From Tanytarsus gracilentus (taxonomy: Eukaryota > Arthropoda > Insecta > Diptera > Chironomidae): 64,000 bases of DNA. Below are positions 23,603-38,600 of this stretch, one piece after another (the first letter of the stretch is position 1; every line of letters starts with the position of its first letter). The notes below the pieces were generated by a model that made no database searches, had not been told where the DNA came from, and saw nothing but the letters and a program-made list of their open reading frames with translations. The stretch is taken from NCBI GenBank assembly GCA_038502055.1, contig JAXRKN010000008.1, forward strand, positions 1 through 64,000. The letters are read 5' to 3'. A program made the translations under genes and the position numbers.

Positions 23603-26600
23603 ATGGCATCAGCATTAACAACGGCAACAGCAGCCGCTTTGACATCAACCCTTCCCGAGTCAGCATCCAAGTCGAATCAACAGAGTCCACGTCATACACC
23701 AAACGCTCCTACCGTTGCCGTTCAAACAGGCCAAGTTGAAGTCGTCAAGGTCTTACAAGAGGGAGAAAAATTCATTAAATGGGATGAGGTAAGTTTTTTA
23801 CACGATGACTCTGTACTCTGGAGTGAGAGCAAGCAAGGAATTTTTCTTGGTTGCTCTTGAAAAGTGTAAATACAAATTGTTTCGAGTCTGTCTCATTGAG
23901 TGAGTGTCGAGAATATATTGCTCAGTGCTAACTCAAATATGGTGAAGTAATGTACATTTTGTTCTCATTGTTCATTCAGTGCGACTATGCATCATAAAAA
24001 AAGAATGGTTGATGAAGAAAAAGGGATCTCGTGACATGAGATAAACTATGGGCAGAGTTTGTAATGTATGAAATTTAGTTCAAAAGTACACTCACCTTTC
24101 AATTAAGCAACAATTTTTTTTCAAATGCTTCTTCTGTTTCATTAAGATTATCACAAAAAATGCTCAATGGCACTCAAAACATTTTATGCTCGTTCCTTGC
24201 CATAATATGGAGATGTCAAAGTGCACATCAGAGATAATTGGAGTGATTCCTCCTTGAGCGCCTAGGATTTCTTTCATTTCCCTTTTGCTCATTAGATCTC
24301 ATCTATCCTAGAGCACTGTCCTCATCTGCATGAGGCATTTAATCATGCACTTAAATCTCTTTAGCTTCGTGTCTAATTAGATGTAGCAGCATTTTAAATG
24401 AGCTCCCTCTGAAAGAAAGCGGGAAAAGCAAAGTGAACAGCGAATGCTGGTTTTATATGAACCCAGAGACTTGTTCATGAATAAAATTAAACGAATGAGA
24501 AAAATGTGCATTTGTTATTTGAACTTTTCAGTGAAGCAAAATAAAATTTTTCTGTCTTTAACCATGAGAAGCATAAACACAAGGAATTTCCTTTTTATGG
24601 ATTCTTTAAGCTGACATGAATGCGTGCTCATCTATGAACACAAAATTTCCATTATAGAAGGGAAAAATATTCCATTCGAGCTCATTTTATATTCTATATG
24701 TTGTCTCGGTTTAGAGATATGATTTTGTGTGTATTGCAAATGTGGGTAAATTTTCATTTATGCGCTAAGGTAAAGGTCGTCAATTATCATAAATCTCGAT
24801 TTTATTCAAAAAAAGAGAAGAACATTTTCATGAAGAATTCCAAGGAAGGGAAAAAAAATTTTCAATGCGATCATTGTTGAAAAATCTCGCTCTGTGGTTT
24901 AAATTGAAATGTAAAATATGCACAGCAATAAAATTAAAGACCTAATGAAAAATAATTTTACTGAAAAGTTCAATAATTGCGCTATGCTATCAATTCAATT
25001 ATTTTCAAATTTAATTTTTCAAATACGTTATAACTTAATTTAAATTTAGAATTTTTGGGTAAAAATTTCTTACAATTTTATAAATTTGTTTTGCTAAAAA
25101 TCTTCTTCCGTTTTGGATTTTATTTGTCATATAATCTCTTTGATATGAAAGCTCATTTATCAAAATCAAAATGATAATTCGCATGGATTCTAATCTAGAC
25201 TTTAACTATACGCCGAGTATCATTTTTTCATCGTACAAAATTCGTTAGTTTCAATCATTATCTCAACATGCTTGGTTTAATTTGAAGCGCATTTTATTTT
25301 ATGCACGAAAAATCCACCGAAAGCGCGCGCTCAAATTAGATTTTTTTCTGAGTCAACGTGTGATGACAAATTTTATTTTGGCATCACCATTGGACACGTT
25401 GAAAAATATTATGAAAAAAGTCTGGCTGAGGGGAAAAAGGTTGAGAGCGATGATGATGAGAGAAAGGTGATTTTTAAAAATGTGTGAGAGGAAAAAATCA
25501 ATAATTGACGACACTTTCTAATGTAAATGACGGTGATGATATATTTTTGGACTTTCTCTCGCTTCAAATTTATTTAAAACGTGATTTACAGAAGAATTTG
25601 CCACTTTTTAGTCACATCTCAAAAATTCTTAACGAGGTGAGAATGATAAAAAACTTGCTGGCATCTCATTCCAAAAACAATTTCGAGTGAGCATATTTTT
25701 CGTGTTTTTCGCCTCTTCTTTTCATTCATACAATTTTTCTCGCACTCCATAGCAAAAAAAAAGGCAGCATTCAAACAATTTTTGTAAACAGAAGTTTGAA
25801 ATGAGAGCGCAAAAAATAATATTCAGTCGCACAAAAGAGAGATAGTAGTTTTGGGTGTACTGTAGAGAAAAATTATCTCTCTAACATATTTCACGAAATT
25901 TATGTCTTTTGACTTTATCCCATCGCTGCCTTTTGCTTTTCATTCATGCTTAGTAGTAGCATGAGTTAGTGGCATGGGGGTTCATTACTCGATGATTATT
26001 AAAAGATGCGATTTATTTGTCGGTGTGAATAATTTTTGCACATTCACATGAGGTGAGAAATTCTTCACTCTCAAGTGTGGAAGATGTTTCGTTTCTCGAT
26101 GAAATCGAAAATTTAAAATATTTTTGATGACTAGGAAAAGTATTTTCGTAAAGTAAAAAGTGACAAAAATAAAAAATTCCACTAACTGTTTTAGTAATTT
26201 TTAATAAAATTTATAAGCTTTTGAATTGTGTTCCTTCAACAATTTTCATTCTTAACAAATTTTCACTAACAAATATGACAATTTAATGAATTAACAATTC
26301 CTTTGTAAGCATAGAATCTCAATCCTAGACTCTATCCGACCATTTACAGATTGATATGTCATTTAGTAATTACATGTTGTACCCACCGCAACAATTCACA
26401 GTTACTTTACGTTCCGTTCGCAAATGAAATTGCATGTAAACATTTTATTGTTCGATTGATTGATCAAGTCCCTGCGAGCAGAATTTCGAAGGATTATAAA
26501 ACCTATCGTGTTTTAAAAATTTGTATTTTTTAAGTGCTCTTCAAAAGTCATCGTTAAATTATAAATTTTGCTTTTAAGGTGAACACATGAGTACCTTCGT

Positions 26601-29600
26601 GCTGGGGGCAATTGAAATAAATTTAAACAGACCATCGTCACGCAATGCAACGTGGATTTAGTGCAAGTGTCGATTTAATAATGTGACATTGTCAACAATA
26701 TAATTCGATTTTCTTTCTTTTCAATGAATTTTTTTTATGATTATTGCCAACTTATGATTATTACCTCTTGGGATTGTAATTTTGCGGAGTTATTATTTAA
26801 ATTAGATTCGTTCCTCTCTGTATCTCATGACGACTACGATATTACAAATGTTCATGCATTTATTTATTATCGGGTCGTTAAAACGCGGTAATATGCAATT
26901 TAAATGAGCTTGTTTTCATATTAAAGATTATCATTTAAATTTTTTATGATTAAACTGTAGCAGTAAAAATTTTAATTTTATTTAACTATGTATTCAATTT
27001 TAAACAAAAAATCGGGCCTCCCATGAAGTTTTAAACTTTTATAGTTGTTCATTTCAGAAAAAAAAGATTTTGAACAGCAGCGATTGAAGCTTGAAACTCA
27101 ATGGGTGTTTTTTGGAAAGTTTTTCATCTCTCGAAACCTTCCGGAGGACCTTTTTGAGTTAGGAAGTTACAAAATTTCATTTTTATTGTTGATCCTAAAT
27201 GATGGGTTGCATAAATTATTTGATAGAGAAAAGGATAACGAAATTAAGGAGAAGAGCTTCCAGGGAATGACTTAGGTGCTTGAAATTTAATTTTCAAGAT
27301 TCACTCAAAACTTAATTAATTTTTAAAAATGAAAAAATAAAAAATTTAATTCAAAAAATCTCTAGGAATTAAATGTGAATCTCTACAAAAAAACTCATTT
27401 TTATTGCTTTAAAAATGAGAGCATTAAATCGACGCCTGACGTCATAGAAGAAAAGCAAACACAGACGAAAAAAGTCCAACGTAGAAACCTTTTTTCGGGG
27501 AAAAAAGGAATTTTGCAAAAAAATGAAGAGAAAATTAGAGCAATGCAAACTTTCGTTTATAATTGATGAAAAATTCCTTTTAAGCTCGCCTCGCAGATAG
27601 AAAAAAAACTTTTGCTCTGTCATCCTCAAATTCTGTTAAAACTTTTTTTATGGCATTAAAATTGACAACGTTAGTGTTTTTCTTACATTTTCATTTCCGC
27701 TTTCTTTACCTCCAACAGGATTCCGGCTTGGGTACACCCGTAACATTGAGGGTTGATAAACAAGGCTTTTATCTCTATTGGGTCGACCAGAATCATGAAA
27801 TGGATTTGCTTGATATTGCGACTATACGTGACGTAAGAACCGGACAATATGCTAAAAAACCAAAGGTATGTATGTAAGTGGTGGAGGTGACTGTCACTTT
27901 CACTTTCATCTAACCTTTTTCCCCTTTTGGTGGTGCGTTCCGTGGCACGACAGTCGCATGCATCAACGTCAAATACATTTCATTCATCTTCATACTTTTT
28001 TTCTTTTCCTTTATCGCACCACCTACGCATACCGCCTAGGATTTAAAGCTACGACAAATCGTTACGATGGGATCTCAACAGGATACGCTGGAAGAGAAAA
28101 CCGTCACTGTATGTTTCGGATCCGATTTTGTTAATGTCACCTTCATAAATTTTTGTTGTACGCGGAGAGACATTGCGAAGGTGAGTCACACGAAAATTAT
28201 TAAAAAACTATGACATTTTTATAAGAATATATTTGTAATTACATGAAATTTGTCTCAAGAAAAATCCAAACACTCGCGTCACTTACACTTAAACTCTCTC
28301 TGGCCATGTCGTCATGAATTTAATTTTTCATTGATTTTTCATTCTGTGCAGAGAGATTTAAAAATTGTAATTGAAATTGACAGACGTTTAAGAAAATTGT
28401 ATAAATGATTTTCTCTAGTTGTTCAGTTCTTCAAAAACCCATCCATTTGACCATATTGTTGCAAAGTCATAAATAATTAATTGTCTATCAATAAAGGAGT
28501 GAAGAAAATATCCATCGTAGACAGACTGGGGAGTGTTTTTATGGGTATTTAATATGAAAGTCTTTCTGGCCTTCATTATGAACGTAAAAGCTAGAAAAAA
28601 GGAAGAGAAACTGATGAAGTTTTATTGTTAAAAGACTTTCAAAAAATCTAATTAAATCAAAAAATAATTTGTTGAGTTTTGTTCTTCCCTATCAGAATGG
28701 GTATGGCATATCTTGGACACATCTTTGAAACTTCGATTATGTGTTTCGATTCTTAAGCATCATGGTATAATTAACTTTTATAATGTGACTCCCACGAGAA
28801 CCTCATTTTTAGCTTTGTTTACGCTAAAGTCAGTCATGGGACAACACACAAACCTTATTTTCACGATGTGATAAATAAACATAAAATAATGAACGGATAA
28901 TGGACGAGGAAAGAATTGTTTCCTTTTTTCCATTAGTCTCAAGAGAGACATAAAGTGTTGGTTGTGATTGTTCGGACCACAAACAATTTTCACCTGTTTT
29001 GAGCTTCACATGCGAGCTTTTCCAATATATACAAAGTCGTTTAATATTATTTTCTGCCGTTTCTCTATTGAGGGAAATAGATTTATTCCCTTCATTGATG
29101 ATTAAGATAGGCGTAAACTCCCTGATGCCGCCTCGCGATCATTCCGGAATTCATTAAATGCTATTTTTAGAATATTGAAATGGATGTGAAAAGAAAACAA
29201 GAGAAAGAGATGATAATTAAGGCTCTTTATCAATTGAAAGATCTCATTATGAGTTCATCTGGAAATTATACCCATTTCTTCTTCGGAATAGACAAATTCT
29301 GGGGCGTAACGCAGAAAATTAGTGACGTAATCTCCCTCCATTGATTTTGGTTTCATCGCAATTTATTTCGCGAAATTAAATTTTGTTTTAAGCTATACAT
29401 TTTGTTTGTACAATCGATCATACTGAATTGAACGGCATTTCTTTAATATTATTCAAGTAATTTTTAAAGCTCGTGAAAAAGTCTTGTTAATTTATTGGTG
29501 CATTAATAAGATAATATTTTTCAAATTTATTACATTGAATTCAGATAAATCTCACATCAATTCTGCAATGTGAAAGCTCAAAGAGAGAAATATTTTCCTT

Positions 29601-32600
29601 GCACACTTGTTTTCTTCCATCCTGATGAAATAATTTCCAACATACACATAAAACACAGACACATTTTTAAATTTTTGCATCATAGCTTCTTGGAATTCGT
29701 CTCGTTAAGATAAATGAAAGGTTAAATTCTTTTTACGAGTAAGAGCGGACAAGTCCTGTTGTATGTCAATCAAGATTCTTGATATTATCATTAAATCCAC
29801 AATGCTTCAATGAGCTCGGTCGTCCTTCTTTTTTTAGGTGTCTGGGCAATAATGACATGCTCAATATATTTGTCATTTATGAAAATTGACATAAATTAGA
29901 TTAAATAGAATAGGAAAATTAAGGTCTGTTAGATATAATGTGGCGTTTGTGCTTATTAAGCTGTAACTCTATATTGACAAGCTACGAAATGACAAAATGA
30001 TTACCTTCATTTGAGCTTCTTATGTTTTGCGCGAACAACTCAAATCGAAATTCAAGGAAAGGCTGTACATAAAGGAAATAATCAAAGCTTATCATATTGG
30101 CAGTAATAGCACGATTTCGTTTTGACACGCACTACGCGAATGCTTATATTGAAGGCGGAAAGACACATACGGATCTTATCGTTGACTCCGAATTGAAAAG
30201 CTCTGAACTATGCCAAGGCAGTCTTTTGCCTTTTTAGGTTGAAAATCGATGACATGTGTGGGTTTTTTATGAAAATAAAAATTTAACGAAATTCAAAGAT
30301 TTAAATTTTTAGTGATCTCACATAAATTTCGATCCAAAAATAGACAAATATCTCATTGAGGCTCAAATCCCTGTCAAACAATGCCCCAAATTCCTATTAG
30401 CTTTCTCATTCCTTAACTCACCCTCATTTTAAGCACCCCAATAAGGGTGAAAGTGAAATGCGCCAACAAATTCATTCTTCTTTTCTTCCTCTCCGATCAT
30501 CAGTCAGTTAAAAAGTTGCCATTTTTAGCTCCTTTCGTCCACTTGTCATTGTGTCTTTCAAAAAATTCCATGCCCGAAAAAAAATGTCGGAAATTATTTC
30601 ATGAGTAAAGAAAGCGAGAATTGAATGTTAAATTGATTAATGAAGGTAAATTAGTCATTCGAATTGGAGCACGATTTACACGTGCCCCACACTCTCCCTT
30701 TTTCTCCTTTCAAGTGCGACATTAAAAAAAATTATTTAAAATATATTTCATCACCCATCCACGCTCAATTTAGCTTTGGTGTGACGAGCTGATGAAATTG
30801 GCCTATAATATGACACAACTGAACGGTTCAGTGACTAGGTTCCTCCAAAAGGCACATTGCAAGCTCTCTCTACAAGTGGATAAATCGGGAAAGATTCCGG
30901 TTAAAAGGTAAGGATAATACTTTCGAGCGTGTGAATGTTCACCATAGCATGAAGTGCGTATTTATAGCGTCATTTCATATTGATTTTATAATCAACTTAT
31001 ACTCTCTATAATATTATAATCATGAACTTAAAGAACGCTCTTTCTCTCGATTGCGTTTTCATAATTTGTAGTGTAACTAGCACGATCTCCAACAGAGAGC
31101 TTGTTCCACAAACTTTCAGGCATAAAGCGATAAATTATGTTTTAATGTCTTTATTCGGAAAATGTGAGCAATAAAATTTATGTTTGCTTTATTACTCGAG
31201 AAAGTGAAAATTTATTTTTTGTTACATCTGCATGCATCGATTTATGTTCACTCACTTTCAATGCGATATGTTTATTTTAAATCAAGGGATGGAAATTAAA
31301 ATTTTGAAGTTTCTAAATTTTTTTACACGAGCTACGAGCCTGTTTTTTAAAAGAAGGGGAATAATTTTATTTTAATATTTTATAAAAGCATTAAACATAA
31401 CTTATAAATTAAATTAGTTTAATAATAATTCAATTTTTTTGTGAATTAATTAGTTAATACTTTTTAAAAAATTTGCATCCCTTTGATAAATTATTACCTG
31501 AACAAATTGCTTTTATATTTTTTCCTTAAAATTATTTCCTATTATTAAAACATAAAATAAGACCATAAAAATGTTGACAATTGCCTATTGGAAAATAACA
31601 GCAATCGTGCGTATGATGAGGTCTTTAAAATTTTCTGAAATTGTTTTTTTTTTCCTTAAATCATGCAGTAGCTGAGAGTAAAATAAATTTTTATGAACCT
31701 ATGAAGAGAATAGAAATTTCCATTTTACATTTATTACTTGTAACATCGAAAAATCTACATAAATTTAAGAGACTGATTTAGAGGAAAGTTTTATTTCATG
31801 TTGCTTTAAATTATTGCTCTTCTGATCCCAAAATTTCTTTCCTTTAAATTTCATACATATAAAATTTCCCCCCACTTTACACCACTTGGTTCATTTTCTT
31901 ATTCTTCTAAGATTTTAAAAAAAAAGTAAATTATTAACATTCCCTTAAATTACTCTGCTTTGCGAATCGCCCGAGTCGTGCATGTTTATTTATATTCACT
32001 GAAATAATCCAAAAAAATTTCTTTCGCATTGCAGTATCATGAAGTTATTTGCAGCGCACAAGGACGACAGGAGGAGAGTTGAAAAATCACTCGAGGCATC
32101 TGGACTACCAATTAACAAAGCAGATGCAATTCCACTGCAAAAGCTCCAGTTCGAGGACTTTTTTAATCTCTACAAAAATATCACAGCACGTAGTGAAGTG
32201 GAAAAGCTCTTCGATGAGATGTAAGTAAATCATTCATTTTGTTCATTGCACAGCAATGGCTGGTGCATATGACAAATGATAAATCAACAAATATACTGCA
32301 AATACAAGCATCACTTTAAACATACACTCAAACCACTTGTGTAGTTTCAACCCAATGCGAGGATTCGAGTGTGAAATTTTCTGTTTTCGAGTTGAAATTT
32401 GTGTTAGCTTTTAAAAATAATTTTTTTGACTTTAAAATTTAAAAAAGTTTGACAAAAATGAATCAATCTAACTTCTTTGAATTTACCAAGATCAAATTGC
32501 ACTTTTCGCACTGGGTTTTCATCTTCTCAGTTTTCTCTCCACCCAGCAAGTTTCATGCTTTTTTCATCAAATGAATCATTCAACTCAAATTCAATCTCCC

Positions 32601-35600
32601 TCTACTCCACTTGCAGTGTTGGCACATCAAAAAGACGTATTATGTCAACTACACAATTAGTCGATTTTCTCAATAAAACACAACGTGATCCGAGACTGAA
32701 CGAAATCTTATTTCCTTATGCAAATCCAACACGAGCTAAGGACATAATTCAGCAGTATGAGCCGAACAAGTTTAATGCACAAAAGGGTTTGCTGAGCTTC
32801 GATGGATTTTTGAGGTGAATAAATTTAATGCAATAATTAAGAACGAAAATTGCGTTTATCAATTACGTTTTTCTGCATAATTAAAGCGAGAACATGTTTT
32901 TATAAAACATTCATTTTAATTCCAATGGGAGAACATTGGAAATTTTATATTTTGTAATCAAAATTTAAGGAAAATTTTCTCTAAAACTTTTGAATCTTAA
33001 AATTCATAAAAGTTATTTTAATTAACCGCCACTTGCTTCCCACAGCACTGAACGAAGAGAAATCTAATTACAAATCCATTAAAAATGCATTCCATAATGA
33101 ACCGAGTATCGGAGGGTTGTGTAAGATTGAATCTGCAGTATGTGATGAGCATATGTTTCAATTAAGACAACTTTTCCTTTCCTTTTGAAGTAATTAGGAA
33201 TTTCTTTTTGATCAGAGTTATGGAAAATGAGTTTGAGTCACGCAGTGCGCAAATGCATAGCGTAATTCGCTTTAATTGAAAACACTTCCCACTCTGCCAG
33301 AAGCTGAGGCATTTAAAGCTCTTTAAAGTAAAACCAGATTTATCGCACATGTGCCATGCGATACCATGGCAGATTATTACACAGATCGTGGAGTACACAG
33401 GGCTGTTCATAAATAAGCTTCTGAAAATATCAAAAAAAAAATTTAACACTTTTGCATAGTGATGGCACCACGGCTGCTTGAAAATAATAAATGGATTTAT
33501 ATCTTATAAGATATGCCCGCTTGTTGAGTTGTGACCCCTTGTTTTTGATTGTGGAAAATCCATTTTTAAATTTAGTTAAAAAAATTTCATCCCTTGATTT
33601 TTTAACTGTTCAAAAATATTCGTGCCGTATTAGTTAATATAACGAAAGTTGTCACACAGATTCTGAAATGTTTTAAATTTCTCTTTAAACTAAACTCACC
33701 AAGCAGAACACTTATTGCTGTAAGCTCTCCAAAAATGATTGAAATTTCTGCTTTAATGAACTTTAAGTGACCTTCGATTGCTTCCGCTCTTGTGCTCTCA
33801 CGAGTTCAAATGTTTTATTGAAAAGATTCTTCTTTTATCGTAAGAAAAAAAAATTCACTTTTCCTTGGTGAATTTTTTGGCCTTTACGACCCGTGTCGAA
33901 GCCATACACTCTTACCATTTATATAGATTGCGTCCTCTCAATGCCGCTTTTGTACCCATAAACTTTTAAACTAGACAATCCCTACCCACTTTTATCGAAT
34001 CAGATTTCTTCCCTAACCTTTTTCTCTCGACAGCATCATGGCTACCTTAGGCAACATACATTACAATAGTAAAGAATGCTTAAAGAGAGAGAAAAAATCG
34101 ATTCACATGCAAATAATACGGAATGAAAAAACTCTTCTTCTTCCTTTTCACATTTTTTCGCTATAGATATTTAATGTCGGACGATAATCCAATCATGGCC
34201 AGTAGCAAGTTGGAATTGAATGACCATGACATGCAGCATCCACTATCGCATTATTTTATCAATTCATCCCACAACACGTACCTAATTGGACATCAAATCA
34301 CGGGCAAAAGCTCGGTTGAGATTTATCGACAGGCATTATTGGCGGGATGTCGGTGAGTTTCGAAAAGCAATAGATAGTAATGATCAAACATTTATCACAA
34401 ACTTAATTGACTCACCAGAGTTTCACTCCCTTTGATATTGTGCTTTCAAATGGCTATTAAGTCTAATGAAAATTTTCTATTCAACAGATGCGTAGAATTG
34501 GATTTTTGGAATGGAAAAACCGACGAGCCCGCCATTGTTCATGGTTACACATTTGTGCCAGAAATCGTTGCTAAAGACGTACTAGAAGCAATAGCAGAAA
34601 GTGCATTTAAAACATCTGATTACCCTGTGATATTGAGCTTTGAAAATCATTGCAATCCCCGGCAACAGGTTGGTTCTTTAATAAAAAAAAATTTATTTGT
34701 CAATTTTCTTAGCTTTTCTTCACGATAAATTTGAGGGAAATTTTTGCGTGCAGCACGCAGTCTAGTCATTAAAGTCGTCTCATAAAATTCACCCACTTAA
34801 AATTATGGCAAAATTTCCTAAGAAATAAAAAAATGTTAAAAATATTTATGGCCTTCGCACCTCATTGAAAGTGAACCACTTGTTCACAGAAAGCCAATAA
34901 AGTTGTTATTAAATTCTAATCAAATTTATTTAGAACGAAAATTGATATTGAATAATTTGCTACGTCGTGTCGTGGAGATTTCTGTAATTACAGTAATTTT
35001 TGTGTATTTTCAATCATGTCATTAAGAGCTCATAAAACACTAATTCGACCATTGCATGACAATATTTTATGCTGCTAAAGCAAGGGGGCCACAACTTCCA
35101 TATACGATTTATATGGATTTATATGCCATATAAATTTTATATTTTTATATGGGAGTTGTGAGCCCCCTTTGCTAAGGTTAAAAATAACTGCAGAGCATTT
35201 TTAACTACAACAAATTTGTTGTGGTAATTCCTACGTGGAATTTTCAATTGGACGATACTGGAAGTTATGCATAATTAAAACTATACTTCAAAGGTATCGC
35301 TCTAAGGTATTATGAGCTCTGTAATTGGAAATTTCTCCGAGTGAGATATTAAAAAAAGGATTTTGAATGGATAAAGTGAAACTTTTAATGAAAAATTGAA
35401 ATAGGTATAAAAGAAAAACCTGTAATGTAATTTTTGTTCAATTAAAAATGTAATTGCCCATCTTTGATTACACCTCTTTCTCTGAACTTTAATCCATTAA
35501 TTCTCCTCTCATCACTTTTAATATCGACATAATCATCTAACTCATAAAGTGCTCAGATAGCTGCAGTAGTGCCGTAGGGAGAAAAATTCCCATGTATCTA

Positions 35601-38600
35601 TGTGTGTACTTTTAACATTAATAATAGATGATGATGCTCCACGTGCTAGCGATGTCAGCTTGTATGAGCGGCCTTGTTTGGCTTTTTATATATATATATA
35701 TATTTAGCGTGCTGTATGAGAAAGTTTTTGCTGTAAATTTATATCCAAAGTCTGACTATTATTTAATAGCCTTAATTACTCTGTTCTTCACCACCCTACC
35801 CTCTAATTAAGTTTTCCCTTCATCTAGTAATTATTGACCATAAAACGACCGCATTAGAATTATTAATATCCGATTATGTGAGATTTACTGTACAGTCTTT
35901 CCCACATGGACACATATCTCACTCTTTCTTTTATTGAACAGGCGAAAATTGCAAATTATTGTCGTGAAATATTTGGAGATATGCTTCTCGATCAGCCAAT
36001 CGATTCGCATCCATTGGATCCATTTCTCGAACTACCATCACCACATCTGCTGAAACGAAAAATTATTATAAAGAATAAGAAGAAACACCACCATCATCAC
36101 CATCATCATCATCATAAAAAGTCGCAAAATCAAGGTAAATATTTCTTGAAAAGTAAAATTTGCATGCAACATGGATGATGAATTTTACACGGATACTTGT
36201 TCATATATTTTCACGGTTATTGATACATGAAAAATCAAAATTCTAATAAGTTAAAGAAATTCTTAAATTTTAAATTTTAATGATTTGTTGAAGCACACAC
36301 GTAAATTCGTCTCAAGGAACTACGGCAGAGAGGTATCACCAATCGGGTGGGAGAGAAGGGACTTTATAGACACTTTTCCGACTATTTTCGACATGCAATT
36401 AGTTTTTTTCGACACCTTTTATTTTTCGAGTTATGACCTCTCAAAGTTTGAGGCCTTCTCTGCCGTACTTCGACTGACCTGTGGCAGAGAGTTTTGAAAA
36501 ATAAACTTTTTGAGACATGTTTGGTATCAAAACGCATCTACTTTTTCCGACCATTTTCGACATCACATTAGTTTTCCGATTCACTTAAGTTTTCCAGTAA
36601 AATTTTCATTTTCATTTTGAAAATTTTTTCTCACTAACACTAACGCAAAAATCATTCTCTGCCGTAGTTCTTAAATGCAAATCCTGAAAATTAAAAGATT
36701 TTTCTTACAATATTTTACTTTCAATCGATTATAATTATTTCGACAATTTTCGACAGCTTAAAAAATTTAATAATTGAGTTGAAACCACTTTAATTTTTAA
36801 AAAATAAAATTTTCAAAGCTGTCACCAATACAACCATAGTTTTTTCTATCGGTATTAAATTTTACTACCTAAAATTATTGTAAAATTTCTATAACTAACT
36901 TTTCAAACATTTTAATTGTTTTAGTCTTTCATTTTCCGAATAAGAAAATTCATTTGACTTGAAAAATTTTCTGATTTATTATTTTAGTTAGTTTTTAGCA
37001 AGGCGGTATTATTAAGCTTTTTGTTCATACAAATTGAAAGCACCCGTGTCAGAGAAGCTTTTAAGCTCTGGTCTTATTTCTTCTTTTTGTTCGTATCCGT
37101 ATACGAATTACATTTAGTGTGAGTGACTTTCGTGCAAATTATAAAATTTGGTTTTTAATCATGTAATTAGTGCAGCAGCTCATTAAATTTCATCGTATAA
37201 AGTTTAGAAATTATGAAACAAAAAAAATTTATTTAAATAATTTTTTCGATTTTGTCTCAATTTTGAAGTTAATTAAGTTTTTGTTATACAGCTGACAGTT
37301 GACTCACTTGTAACGTATTTTTTCAAAAATGTGATAAAGTGATTCGGATTGTTCTTAAATTTAATTAAATATTTGCTCCAACATAAATAAAAAATAAATG
37401 TAATAAAGTTCCATTAGTGCTCTCTATATTTTGTTCAGATTCAGAAGGCTTATCTTTATTACACAACATAGTGATTGGAGTCATATTTTTTTGCGTGCAT
37501 TGGTGATGTTCAATGATGTGTTTTAACTAAGATTTTTTCCTCAACATGAATTAATTTGAATAAATGAATCGTCAGATAAAATTCAGGGTTGGTTTTAAAT
37601 AAAGTTTAACCACAATTAAGCATAATTAATAGAATTTTATTTCATAGTTGAGCAAATGTGTAACGGTTAGTAAAAATTTGAACTATGATACCTATGCAAT
37701 GTTTACAGTTCAAAGTGAAATTCAAATTTTTGTTTCCTAAAAATTTGTGATAAATTTAAAGAAATTTGAGTACAGGATCACAGAAAATCAAAAGTCTATT
37801 AGCATTCTTGCTTTTAAGATTAAAAAGTTATAATCCAGTCATGAAATTATTTTCAAATTTAACAATTTAATGGAGCTGGATCTTTATCACACAATGCATT
37901 TTTTCACACATATGCAATTTTAATAAGCTCTTTTGATGAAGCAAGCAGGTGTGTGCGAATTCTGGGAAAATTAATTTATCATTTTGTGAGTAAATAGCCA
38001 TTTTTGAGAATTTTCTAATAATAAAACCAGGCTAAAGAGGAAAAAAGAAAACGAAATATATTTTCATGGAAAAAACTTCGTAAAGTCGGAAAAACATAAA
38101 AATAAAATTTCATTGACTTGACTTTTTTGCAGTTCAGATTTTTGGTCTTAAAGGCAAATAAGATTTCTGAGCCCTCTTTTAGACGATTTGATAGGGATGA
38201 GGAAAAAATAAAATAAAAATAAAATTTTGGAATTAAGTGATGGAAAATATGGATGCGAAAATGGTCGGAAAAAGTAGATGCGTTTTGATACCAAACATGT
38301 CTCAAAAAGTTTATTTTTCAAAATTCTCTGCCACAGGTCAGTCGAAGTACGGCAGAGAAGGCCTCAAAATTTGAGAGGTCATAACTCAAAAAATTAAAGG
38401 TGTCGAAAAAAACTAATTACATGTCGAAAATAGTCGGAAAAGTGTCTATAAAGTCCCTTCTCTCCCACCCGATTTGTGATACCTCTCTGCCGTAGTTCTT
38501 TGAGACTAGAATTTACGTCTACATAAAAGAATGAAAAATTATAAGGAGATAAATTTCAAGTTAGCGTCAATTAAGAATCAAATGGAGATTTAATGTTCGA

